Assembly (NCBI GenBank): GCA_003851245.1
Contig: BHEP01000018.1
Coordinates: 1 to 50,098 of the forward strand
From: Bacteroidales bacterium
Lineage (GTDB): Bacteria > Bacteroidota > Bacteroidia > Bacteroidales > Azobacteroidaceae
Length of the DNA stretch: 50,098 bases
Direction: 5' to 3'
In this document: one piece after another, positions 16,188 to 24,617 of the stretch
How positions within the stretch are numbered: position 1 is the first letter of the stretch
How the letters are laid out: each line of letters opens with the position of its first letter
The notes under the pieces: generated by a model
What the model was told of the DNA's origin: nothing
Databases searched by the model: none
The model's input: the letters and a program-made list of their open reading frames with translations, nothing else
Translations under genes and position numbers: made by a program

Positions 16188-17195
16188 ATGAATACAGGAA
16201 GACAAATGCATCAAAATATCAAGCAAATAGGATTCGTTTTATTTCTATTGGCTAGCAGCATATTTGTAATATGGGGCTTAATATATTTTGTGAGCTCTGT
16301 GCTGGGAGCCTTTACCATCTATATGTTGCTACGAACACCCAACAACATGCTTCAAGCCAAATCGTGGCCTAAATTAGCATCCACCTCGTTTTTGCTTGCT
16401 ATGACCTTTATTGTTCTTTTTGCCGCGGGCAGTTTTCTTTTCACTACCATATATGGGGAAATTAAAGGATTTGACCCCCAAATTGTAAGAGATAATATAA
16501 GCAATGTCCACGACTTCATTCTAAACAAAACGGGCTATAATATTTTCTCCAAAGATATGGCCGAAAAAGCTGTGCAGTCTGGAAGTAAAGTGCTGCCAAA
16601 TTTATTTAGCATGACAGGTAGCATAGTATCTAATTCTATGATGCTGATATTGGTCCTATTTTTTATGCTTCAGCAAAGTTCGCAGATGGAGGCTACCATC
16701 GAAGACAACCTACCCTTGTCTAAAGCCAGCATTTCATTATTAAAAAAAGAAACCAAAAATATGATTGTCAGCAATGCTATTGGCATACCCCTGATTATGA
16801 TAGGCCAATCCCTATTTGCAGGCCTAGGATTTTGGATTTTTGGAGTTCCCAACGCAATAACTTGGAGCATTCTTGTAGGCATTGCGGGCCTGATACCAAT
16901 TGTAGGGACTGGACTCATCTGGCTGCCACTTAGTCTCAATCTTATTTATAATGGAGAACTATGGCCTGGCTTGGGCCTAATGCTTTATGGAGTACTAATC
17001 ATCACAAATGTGGATAATGTATTACGCATGTTTTTTCTAAGCAAATATGCCGACGTACACCCCTTGGTAACGGTTTTTGGAATTATTTTGGGAATGAATC
17101 TATTTGGTTTTTGGGGCATTATTTTTGGCCCTCTAATGATTTCAGGACTTATTCTCCTATTCAAAATATACAAAAGTGAGTTCCCCAACAACTAG
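16188..17195 (+). CDS. AI-2E (PerM/UPF0118) family permease
   Basis: The ATG at 16188 gives 335 residues; an in-frame ATG inside galE would add 34 and is unlikely. About eight hydrophobic helices are predicted, with an extracytoplasmic domain between the second and third groups, and the family blocks AGLIPIVGTGLIWLPL and NLFGFWGIIFGPLMISG. Family members have been implicated in autoinducer-2 export or Na+/H+ exchange; substrate is uncertain. Probably in one transcript with galE. Confidence 0.85.
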   Translation: MNTGRQMHQNIKQIGFVLFLLASSIFVIWGLIYFVSSVLGAFTIYMLLRTPNNMLQAKSWPKLASTSFLLAMTFIVLFAAGSFLFTTIYGEIKGFDPQIVRDNISNVHDFILNKTGYNIFSKDMAEKAVQSGSKVLPNLFSMTGSIVSNSMMLILVLFFMLQQSSQMEATIEDNLPLSKASISLLKKETKNMIVSNAIGIPLIMIGQSLFAGLGFWIFGVPNAITWSILVGIAGLIPIVGTGLIWLPLSLNLIYNGELWPGLGLMLYGVLIITNVDNVLRMFFLSKYADVHPLVTVFGIILGMNLFGFWGIIFGPLMISGLILLFKIYKSEFPNN

Positions 17196-17373
17196 AAGAT
17201 TTTACTAAGAACTTCTTGCCCAAAATGAGAGCATATGAGAGCATACAAGTCCTATATAGTATAATTTTTGAATTAAACAAATAGTAAATTTACAAAAGAA
17301 CAAATATTAAGATATATAAATTTTATTTGTTTTTATATATTATTGATAACTAACTAACTAAAAAAATAAATTT

Positions 17374-17403
17374 ATCTTTTTTAACCAATATTGTAAAAAA
17401 GAT
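17374..17403. other. perfect 10-bp hairpin downstream of the permease gene
   Basis: ATCTTTTTTA (17374-17383) and TAAAAAAGAT (17394-17403) are perfect complements with a 10-nt loop. The stem is almost all A-T pairs. It lies 180 bp after the permease stop and may end that transcript or reduce read-through into the following small-RNA candidate. The rest of 17196-17420 is AT-rich without coding potential. Confidence 0.35.
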
Positions 17404-17424
17404 GTTATAGAATAGGTTTTATTT

Positions 17425-17456
17425 TTTGGTGGCACAAATTAAATGTCCCATCTTTG
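17425..17456 (+). promoter_or_regulatory. orphan promoter before the candidate small RNA
   Basis: TTTG (17425-17428), 20 bp, then CATCTTTG (17449-17456), one mismatch from TAnnTTTG. No open reading frame follows before the terminator-like hairpin at 17517-17555, so this promoter would drive a short non-coding transcript. Confidence 0.45.
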
Positions 17457-17462
17457 TAATAG

Positions 17463-17556
17463 AAACCTAAAACAATCTTACATTGTCTTTAAATGTAATA
17501 CCTATTTGAAACCAAAATAAAAGGGCCCAATATTAATTGAGTCCTTTTATTTTTTG
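17463..17556 (+). ncRNA. candidate small RNA of about 95 nt upstream of lepA
   Basis: The segment starts about 7 bp after the orphan promoter and contains a TTACATT/AATGTAA hairpin (17478-17498, 7-nt loop). It ends in an ATAAAAGG/CCTTTTAT stem (17517-17550) followed by a run of T (17550-17555), which looks like an intrinsic terminator. It has no plausible coding frame. I do not recognise it as a known RNA family. It could also be an attenuated leader of lepA. Confidence 0.42.
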
Positions 17557-17564
17557 TATCTTTG
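17557..17564 (+). promoter_or_regulatory. -7 promoter box for lepA
   Basis: TATCTTTG is an exact TAnnTTTG match 34 bp before the lepA ATG. A TTG lies 17 bp upstream, shorter than the preferred 19-21 bp spacing. The box abuts the T-run of the upstream terminator. Confidence 0.5.
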
Positions 17565-17598
17565 CACCTCAATTATTTTAATATTACCCAGTTCATTG

Positions 17599-19386
17599 AT
17601 GAAGCATATCCGAAATTTTTGTATCATTGCGCATATAGATCATGGCAAGAGCACCTTGGCCGACAGACTCTTAGAATACACTAAGACAATTGACAAAAAA
17701 GATTCAAAAAATCAGATTCTCGACAATATGGATCTCGAAAGAGAGCGAGGCATAACCATTAAAAGTCACGCCATACAAATGGAATATACTTTCGAAGGAG
17801 AAACCTACATCCTAAATTTGATCGACACCCCTGGTCACGTCGATTTCTCGTATGAGGTATCGCGCTCCATAGCGGCCTGTGAAGGAGCCCTTCTGATTGT
17901 TGATGCAGCTCAAGGCATACAGGCTCAAACAATCTCCAATCTCTATATGGCTATAGAAAATGATTTGGAAATAATACCTATACTCAACAAGATAGACCTG
18001 CCCAATGCTATGCCAGAAGAGGTGGAAGACCAAATTGTAGAACTTCTAGGCTGCCCCCGCACGGATATTTTGCGTGCTAGCGGAAAAACTGGAGAAGGAG
18101 TATTCGATATACTCGAAACCATCATAAAAAAGGTGCCGGTGCCAAAGGGAGATTTAGACGCTCCCTTCCAAGCCCTGATTTTCGACTCCGTATTCAACTC
18201 TTTTAGAGGGATTATTGCCTATTTCAAGATAATAAACGGGAGGATTCAAAAGGGTGATTTAGTGAAGTTTTTTGCCACCGAAAAGGAATATAATGCCGAC
18301 GAAATTGGAGTCTTAAAACTCGATATGTCGCCCCGACAAGAGATGTGCTGCGGAGATGTGGGATATATAATTTCGGGAATTAAAACCTCCAAGGAGGTGA
18401 AGGTAGGCGATACAATTACTCATGTAAAAAGACCCTGCGAAAAAGCCATAGATGGCTTTGAGGAGGTCAAGCCAATGGTTTTTGCTGGCATATACCCTAT
18501 TGACAGTGAGGATTTTGAAGACTTAAGAAGTTCGCTAGAGAAGCTACAGTTAAATGATGCCTCCCTAACCTTTCAGCCAGAATCATCGGTAGCCCTGGGC
18601 TTTGGTTTTCGCTGTGGATTTCTTGGACTCCTACACATGGAAATTATCCAAGAACGCCTCTATAGGGAGTTCAATATGGATGTTATTACCACCGTGCCCA
18701 ATGTATCGTATTTGGTATACGACAAAAAAGGAAATTGCAATGAGGTGCACAACCCTGCAGGACTTCCCGAGATAACACAGATAGAGAGTATTGAAGAACC
18801 ATATATAAGGGCTTCGGTTATTACAAGCACCATCTATATTGGCCCTATTATGAGCCTTTGCCTAGGAAAAAGGGGCATACTAATCAAACAAGACTATATC
18901 TCTGGCGATAGGATAGAAATTATTTACGACATCCCTCTGGGAGAAATTGTAATTGATTTTTATGATAAACTTAAGAGCATATCTAAGGGCTATGCCTCTT
19001 TCGACTACCACATGCACGATTATAGACTCGCCAAATTGGTGAAATTAGACATCCTCCTCAATAGCGAACCCGTAGATGCCCTATCCACACTGACGCATGC
19101 CGACAATGCGGTAAATTTTGGTCGCCGGATGTGTGAAAAATTGAAGGAACTTATCCCTCGTCAGCAGTTTGACGTAGCAATACAAGCAGCCATTGGAGCA
19201 AAAATTGTGGCTAGAGAAACCATCAAGGCTGTAAGAAAAGATGTCACTGCCAAATGCTATGGTGGCGATATTTCGCGCAAGCGCAAGCTGCTAGACAAGC
19301 AAAAAGAAGGAAAAAAGCGAATGAAACAAGTGGGTAATGTAGAAGTGCCACAAAAAGCATTTTTGGCTGTACTAAAACTAGATTGA
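17599..19386 (+). CDS. lepA: translation elongation factor 4 (LepA)
   Basis: The ATG at 17599 gives 595 residues, the standard LepA length; the upstream in-frame TTG at 17554 lies ahead of the promoter box. The G domain starts at once ([17 protein letters not shown], then DTPGHVDF and NKIDLPNA). EF-G-like domains follow, and the LepA-specific C-terminus ends in [25 protein letters not shown] residues. It is a ribosomal GTPase that helps initiation or elongation under stress. The next gene follows after 6 bp. Confidence 0.96.
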   Translation: MKHIRNFCIIAHIDHGKSTLADRLLEYTKTIDKKDSKNQILDNMDLERERGITIKSHAIQMEYTFEGETYILNLIDTPGHVDFSYEVSRSIAACEGALLIVDAAQGIQAQTISNLYMAIENDLEIIPILNKIDLPNAMPEEVEDQIVELLGCPRTDILRASGKTGEGVFDILETIIKKVPVPKGDLDAPFQALIFDSVFNSFRGIIAYFKIINGRIQKGDLVKFFATEKEYNADEIGVLKLDMSPRQEMCCGDVGYIISGIKTSKEVKVGDTITHVKRPCEKAIDGFEEVKPMVFAGIYPIDSEDFEDLRSSLEKLQLNDASLTFQPESSVALGFGFRCGFLGLLHMEIIQERLYREFNMDVITTVPNVSYLVYDKKGNCNEVHNPAGLPEITQIESIEEPYIRASVITSTIYIGPIMSLCLGKRGILIKQDYISGDRIEIIYDIPLGEIVIDFYDKLKSISKGYASFDYHMHDYRLAKLVKLDILLNSEPVDALSTLTHADNAVNFGRRMCEKLKELIPRQQFDVAIQAAIGAKIVARETIKAVRKDVTAKCYGGDISRKRKLLDKQKEGKKRMKQVGNVEVPQKAFLAVLKLD

Positions 19387-19392
19387 TAAAAA

Positions 19393-20724
19393 ATGCGTAA
19401 AGACGGTTTTAGCTCGCAAATTGGTGCTTTGATGGCAATTATAGGATCGGCAGTAGGATTGGGCAACTTATGGAAATTTCCTTACATAGCAGGTAAAAAT
19501 GGGGGAGCTACCTTCATTTTCCTTTATATAGGATTTATGATAATACTCTGCCTTCCCCTAATGCTATCAGAATTGGTAATTGGACGCAGAGCAGGATTGG
19601 ACGCTGCAGGATCTTTCAAAAAACTGGCGCCTAATACCAAATGGTATATAACGGGCTTGATTGGAGTAGTGACAGCCTTCACCATCCTTTCGTTCTACAG
19701 CGTGGTTGGAGGATGGACAATAGAATATCTTATCTCGTCCCTCACTTTTAAAACAGAGGACTCAAATGCTCAAGCTCACTTTACCGACTTTATACAGTCG
19801 CCTATACGCCCCTTATTCTTGCATTTATCTTTCATAGTGCTCACAGCAGCAGTATTATGGACGGGAGTTAAGAATGGAATAGAAAAGTTTTCGAAATATC
19901 TGATGCCCCTACTTTTCCTTATGATTTTGGGCCTAGCAATTTTTTCCCTAAGCCTTCCCAATGCTATGCTGGGAGTGGAGTTTCTTCTAAAGCCCAATTT
20001 TGCAGACCTCAGCCCAGGTCTTATATTAGATGCCTTGGGACAGGGGCTTTTTTCCTTGAGCCTAGGTATGGGCACCATCATCACCTATAGCGCCTACATT
20101 GACAAAAAAGAAAATCTCGTGCAAATAGCAGTAATAACCATTGTTATGGATTTGATTTTTGCCCTACTGGCAAGCTTGGTGATACTGCCTGCTGTATTTT
20201 CCTTTGGTTTTCAGCCCAACGAGGGCCCGGGACTACTGTTTATAACCCTTCCTCAGATATTTTTACAGATGCCCTTCGGATCCTATTTTGCCATAGTTTT
20301 TTTTTCGGTCTTATTTATAGCGGCCCTGTCGTCAAGCATTTCCCTCTTGGAGGTTATTGTGGCCTATATGTGCCGGGCAACGAAACTTAGCCGAAAGAAA
20401 AATATATTGATTATAGTAAGCGCCTTGTCTTTTACTGGTGCTATCTGCTCCCTCTCTTTGGGGCCTTTGGCCAACTTTAAGATATTTGGAAATAGCATAT
20501 TCGATTTTTTCGACATACTCTCCTCTACCTACCTAATGCCTTTGGGAGCATTATTAATCTCTCTATTCCTAGGATGGAAGATGAAAAAAACTGATGTGTA
20601 TGATGAGCTCTCCAATTCAGGAAGCCTAGTACTACCTTTGTTTAATATGTTTATATTTTTGGTAAGATATTTTGTTCCTCTGGCCATCATTCTAATTTTC
20701 TTGAACAAGCTACAAGTTTTTTAG
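19393..20724 (+). CDS. SNF-family sodium-dependent transporter
   Basis: A 443-residue membrane protein with about eleven to twelve helices. The N-terminal SNF (neurotransmitter:sodium symporter) signature is clear: GSAVGLGNLWKFPYIAGKN, which carries Na+ and substrate contacts. The usual substrates of bacterial members are amino acids or tryptamine-like amines; none can be named here. It is 6 bp downstream of lepA and ends in a 4-bp convergent overlap with the OstA-like gene. Confidence 0.9.
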   Translation: MRKDGFSSQIGALMAIIGSAVGLGNLWKFPYIAGKNGGATFIFLYIGFMIILCLPLMLSELVIGRRAGLDAAGSFKKLAPNTKWYITGLIGVVTAFTILSFYSVVGGWTIEYLISSLTFKTEDSNAQAHFTDFIQSPIRPLFLHLSFIVLTAAVLWTGVKNGIEKFSKYLMPLLFLMILGLAIFSLSLPNAMLGVEFLLKPNFADLSPGLILDALGQGLFSLSLGMGTIITYSAYIDKKENLVQIAVITIVMDLIFALLASLVILPAVFSFGFQPNEGPGLLFITLPQIFLQMPFGSYFAIVFFSVLFIAALSSSISLLEVIVAYMCRATKLSRKKNILIIVSALSFTGAICSLSLGPLANFKIFGNSIFDFFDILSSTYLMPLGALLISLFLGWKMKKTDVYDELSNSGSLVLPLFNMFIFLVRYFVPLAIILIFLNKLQVF

Positions 20725-22352
20725 TTCCTACTCCTCCTACTTTTGGGCCTAGCCTCTATATCTTCTGTTTTTCTTGCAGTTTTAGAAAAAACATCATCCC
20801 TATCCTTGGGCCTTAGATAATCATAATCTATAAATCCTTTTAAAAATTTTATCTCTGGATTTAAATCGGGCAGAGGGATTGTTGTACCCTTAGCTTGAGG
20901 CCAAAGAACCATCTTCTCAATTTTACTATCCTTAAAATTTATCCTAAAATAGCTGCTCTCTGTCTTATTCATTCCAATAAAAGATCCCCCCTCTTCGGAA
21001 GGGTAAAAAATAGTCTCGGCATTTCCATTGACATAAATTTGATGAAGTTGCGATTCTTGAAAATATATGTGCATAATTTTTCCCTTCAGCTGATTGAAAT
21101 AGCTGCTGTCGACTTTCTCTGTAGCAAAGGCAAAATCAATTACCTCAGCCCTGTCTACTGTACTATCATTAAAAAAAATGTGAATTGTGTCGCCACTTAC
21201 CTGATATCCCGTATTCCAAAGAATGGGGTCTTTATATAGATAAAGTACGGTATCGGCGGTATTGAATTGTAGAGAATCACAGACTCCCTGCAAGTCGGCC
21301 CTAAAAAAACGAACACCATAGTGGGCCGTTATCTCCCTCTCGCCCTCTCCAATATTAATCATTTTGAGGGTGTCGGCATGCAAAAAAAGAGAATCTCCCT
21401 GCGAATATTCTACCATAAGTGCCGAATCTGTAGCCAAGGCCTCGCCAGTAGTCTCATAATAATATCCATATTCGCCCATAAGATTAACCTTTTTTACAGT
21501 ATCTACAAGCAGCATATTTCCAAAAGCCTCGCCAAAAGACCGCGCTTTATCATAAAAAATAGAGTCGCCTGTCAAAGATTTGGTATTATCCTTACTGAAA
21601 ATCGTAGACCTATCATAAAGCATTGATAGGTGGCTCTGTGTATTGTACCAGCCCCTACTTGAATGTATGGTAGCGCTATCGGAAACAATGACTGAGGGGC
21701 CCAATATTGTGGCTATCTTAGATATAGTAGCATACTCAAGAGTATCGGAAGTGAGGGTGAATTGAGAATTTATCAATTTTACATCTCTATTAAAAAAGGC
21801 CATCTTGGTGTCGGGAGAATATTGTCCATAAATAGATGTTAGCTCGTTTTCTTCATCAACGAGCATACCGCCTTCAAAAAAATAACCTATATTTAGCACC
21901 CTATCAAAGTTGAGGCTATCGGTGAAGAGGCTTACATTTCCATTTTCCATTTTTACGTTTTCGCGCAATTTTGCCAATGCTGTATTCCCATCGTATCGGA
22001 GGTAGTCGCCATACACAAAGAGGGTATCTCCCTGCTCCATCCTCACATTGTCGAATGCCTCCAGGCTATTGCTATGCTGAAAAAGATAGGCGCTGTCGCA
22101 ATACATGAAAGTGCTGTCGTGCAAGAAAACAACATTGCCACGCAATATCTGCGCCTCAGGATGAATATGGGCATTGAACCCTAGGCTGTCGGCCTGCAAT
22201 AGCTGTACCAAATTGGGCTTATTGTCTATTTCGCTTGCCTTATTTGTATTAGCTAGCATAAGAGATGCATTGCCAATTACGATAAAACTCAAAATAACAA
22301 GCACTGTTATTTTGAGTTTTATATATGAGTGTCGCCAAAAATTGCTGTCCAT
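20721..22352 (-). CDS. OstA/LptA-like organic solvent tolerance domain protein
   Basis: A 543-residue exported protein with an N-terminal hydrophobic segment (LKITVLVILSFIVIGNASLML). From about residue 50 it has repeated beta-rich OstA-like units (GNVVFLHDSTFMYCDSAYL, RENVKMENGNVSLFTDSLNF). This architecture is the Bacteroidota OstA-like form, predicted to be a periplasmic beta-jellyroll bridge for lipopolysaccharide transport. The C-terminal tail is basic and disordered (ARPKSRRSRN). It follows the SurA-like gene by 2 bp. Confidence 0.8.
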   Translation of the reverse strand: MDSNFWRHSYIKLKITVLVILSFIVIGNASLMLANTNKASEIDNKPNLVQLLQADSLGFNAHIHPEAQILRGNVVFLHDSTFMYCDSAYLFQHSNSLEAFDNVRMEQGDTLFVYGDYLRYDGNTALAKLRENVKMENGNVSLFTDSLNFDRVLNIGYFFEGGMLVDEENELTSIYGQYSPDTKMAFFNRDVKLINSQFTLTSDTLEYATISKIATILGPSVIVSDSATIHSSRGWYNTQSHLSMLYDRSTIFSKDNTKSLTGDSIFYDKARSFGEAFGNMLLVDTVKKVNLMGEYGYYYETTGEALATDSALMVEYSQGDSLFLHADTLKMINIGEGEREITAHYGVRFFRADLQGVCDSLQFNTADTVLYLYKDPILWNTGYQVSGDTIHIFFNDSTVDRAEVIDFAFATEKVDSSYFNQLKGKIMHIYFQESQLHQIYVNGNAETIFYPSEEGGSFIGMNKTESSYFRINFKDSKIEKMVLWPQAKGTTIPLPDLNPEIKFLKGFIDYDYLRPKDRDDVFSKTARKTEDIEARPKSRRSRN

Positions 22353-22354
22353 AT

Positions 22355-23728
22355 TTACTCCTTAATCCATCCTACTCTTTGGAAATCACAATTTTTCCAG
22401 TTGTCATTGATCCTTATATAGGTATCTTTTTGTTTCTTTGCAATCCACTTATCGAGGAGCTCTTCGCGTTTTTTTTCTTCTACCAAGCTTTTTAAAGTTT
22501 GATAGTCGTCAGACATATTTGCCTTATGGCCATCAACTCTTGTTTTTAGCCTCACAATGGCAACAACATCTTTCTGCTTAGAATTTATCATCTTAAAAGG
22601 TTGGGACACCTCCCCCACTTGCATGTTGTATATTACCTTTCCTATTTCTTGGGGCAATTCTTGCATCTGAAAGCGCGAGGTGCCAGAATTTTCACTCCTA
22701 CCACTATTTACCATAAGACCCTTGTTGTTGCGCGTGTCTTTGTCGAAAGAAAGATAGGTGGCAGCCTCTTCAAAGGTAAATTTTTGTATCGCTATATCAT
22801 TGGCTACGGAATCTAATTTCGTAATAGCCTCTTGTATTTCGTCGTCCGACACCTTGGGTTTTAGTAGTATATGCCTTACATTTACCCTATCACCTCTTTT
22901 CTCTATAAGCTGCATGATATGGAAACCATACTCTGTTTCTGTAATTTTGGAGATTCTCTTGGGGTCGTTCAGACCAAACGCTACAGTAGCAAACTCGGGA
23001 ACGAGTTCCGTTTTGCCATTAAAACCCAGTTCTCCCCCTCGTTTTGCCGACTCTACATCTTCAGACCACATGCGGGCAAGGGTAGAAAATTCTGATTCTC
23101 CTCGTGTTGCCTTATCCGTAAACTCGCGCAGCTTAGCCTTAACCCTATCGGTCTCTTCCAAGGAAATTTTTGGTTCTAAGGTCACTATTTCAACTTCTAC
23201 CGTGGTGGGTATAAAGGGAAGGCTGTCTTGAGGGATTTGAGAGTAAAAACGACGAACATCGGCGGGAGTAAGCCGCACTTCACCAATAATTTTAGATTGC
23301 ATCTCACTTACAATCCTTCCTTCTTTCATGTTAGTTCGCTGCTCTTCGCGTATCATAGCCATAGGCTTGTTGAGGTATTCTTCCAATTTCTCTTTCGAAC
23401 CAACCTGATTGATAGCGCCATTGATCCACTGTTCTACCTGCCTCAAAACCTCAGAATCTGAGGTTTCTACACTATCAAGCTTCGCCTGGTGTAGATACAA
23501 CTTTTGTATTGCCATCTGCTCGGGCACTACACAATAAGGATCGCCACTCATACGCTCGCCCCTCATTTGCATCTCCAAACGAACATTCTCTATGTCTGAC
23601 TTAAGTATGGCTTCGTCACCCACTACCCACACTACCTCGTCTATGATATTGTCTTGAGCAAAAAGCTGTGAGCTAGAAAATTGTATGCAGCAAGCACAAA
23701 AAAAAGTGAAGTATAATTTTTTTATCAT
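22355..23728 (-). CDS. surA: SurA-like periplasmic peptidylprolyl isomerase
   Basis: A 457-residue protein with a signal peptide (FCACCIQFSSSQLFAQ), a SurA N-terminal chaperone domain (about 28-170) and two parvulin regions. The first (about 175-275) contains FSTLARMWSEDVESAKRGGELG; the second (about 285-400) is more diverged. Such proteins chaperone outer-membrane beta-barrel proteins. It is the third of three consecutive PpiC/SurA-type genes downstream of guaB, a conserved Bacteroidales arrangement. Confidence 0.87.
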   Translation of the reverse strand: MIKKLYFTFFCACCIQFSSSQLFAQDNIIDEVVWVVGDEAILKSDIENVRLEMQMRGERMSGDPYCVVPEQMAIQKLYLHQAKLDSVETSDSEVLRQVEQWINGAINQVGSKEKLEEYLNKPMAMIREEQRTNMKEGRIVSEMQSKIIGEVRLTPADVRRFYSQIPQDSLPFIPTTVEVEIVTLEPKISLEETDRVKAKLREFTDKATRGESEFSTLARMWSEDVESAKRGGELGFNGKTELVPEFATVAFGLNDPKRISKITETEYGFHIMQLIEKRGDRVNVRHILLKPKVSDDEIQEAITKLDSVANDIAIQKFTFEEAATYLSFDKDTRNNKGLMVNSGRSENSGTSRFQMQELPQEIGKVIYNMQVGEVSQPFKMINSKQKDVVAIVRLKTRVDGHKANMSDDYQTLKSLVEEKKREELLDKWIAKKQKDTYIRINDNWKNCDFQRVGWIKE

Positions 23729-23761
23729 TTGAATATTCTTTGTATATCTTTTTATGTCTTT

Positions 23762-24604
23762 TTATTTATCTTTAAATATAATCTGACCATTGCCTAATGC
23801 TGTTTGATATAGGTCGTCTTCCACATTTTTTAAGAAATCTTTCTTTCTTTGATTGATGATAATTTCTTTTATTGAGGCCTTAGCATAATCATAAGGTGCA
23901 TTATCTCCTATTTGTAGGCAATCTTTGATGTTTACAAAATAATGAAAATCGCTATCTTTAAGCTCTATATGCATATTTCTACTTACCTTTTTTGTATTGT
24001 CATAAAATGGGAGATTGTCGGCAATCTCGTTATAATCTACCCAATTGTCATAAAAATATTCGTATACCACCGCATTTTGAATACTATATTTTTCTATTTT
24101 TTCAAGAGCTGCGGGAGCAGACGATTTATACCATTCTCTAACACTACTTACCTGAGGCGCATCTATGGGTATCTTTAAAAAAAGACCCGTCACCAAAACC
24201 TGATCCAGCTTAAATCTATCTTCATTTGCCTCAAAGTATCTCAACATTTCTTCTTCATTGATTTCTTTCGACAATTTTTCGTTTATCAAGTGCGCTTGAT
24301 ATTGATAAACGACCAAAGATTTTCGATATTCTTCAAGCAAATTTTCTACTTCTTGCTTATTGCTCATATTCTGACTTGCTAAGTCGTACATCAGAATATC
24401 GCCTATCCACGACCTAATTATTTTTTCAGCATATATCAAACTGTCTTCTGCACTCAAAGATGGGGGCATTTCTGCTTCCAGCCTTTCTTTAGTAAGTGTA
24501 TTGTCTCCGACTTTTACAATGACTACACCATCCTTTTGCCCTATTTGTTTGCCGCAAGAAACTGCGAGCAAAGATACTAAAAGAAATAGGATTGTGTGCT
24601 TCAT
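23762..24604 (-). CDS. SurA-N-like lipoprotein lacking a recognisable parvulin domain
   Basis: A 280-residue lipoprotein (signal ending LLAVSC, residues 12-17). The first half resembles the SurA/PpiD N-terminal region: KVGDNTLTKERLEAEMPPSLS, then helices with EENEEEMLRYFEANEDRF-like spacing. I see no complete PpiC domain after it. It sits between two PPIase genes with 13- and 33-bp gaps, so it is probably a periplasmic chaperone partner of both. Function by position is inference. Confidence 0.7.
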   Translation of the reverse strand: MKHTILFLLVSLLAVSCGKQIGQKDGVVIVKVGDNTLTKERLEAEMPPSLSAEDSLIYAEKIIRSWIGDILMYDLASQNMSNKQEVENLLEEYRKSLVVYQYQAHLINEKLSKEINEEEMLRYFEANEDRFKLDQVLVTGLFLKIPIDAPQVSSVREWYKSSAPAALEKIEKYSIQNAVVYEYFYDNWVDYNEIADNLPFYDNTKKVSRNMHIELKDSDFHYFVNIKDCLQIGDNAPYDYAKASIKEIIINQRKKDFLKNVEDDLYQTALGNGQIIFKDK

Positions 24605-24617
24605 TAGATATTTTTTA

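Noticed and set aside
17554..17598. An N-terminal extension of LepA from TTG 17554.
   Set aside because: It would start ahead of the -7 box at 17557, and the ATG at 17599 gives the normal LepA length.
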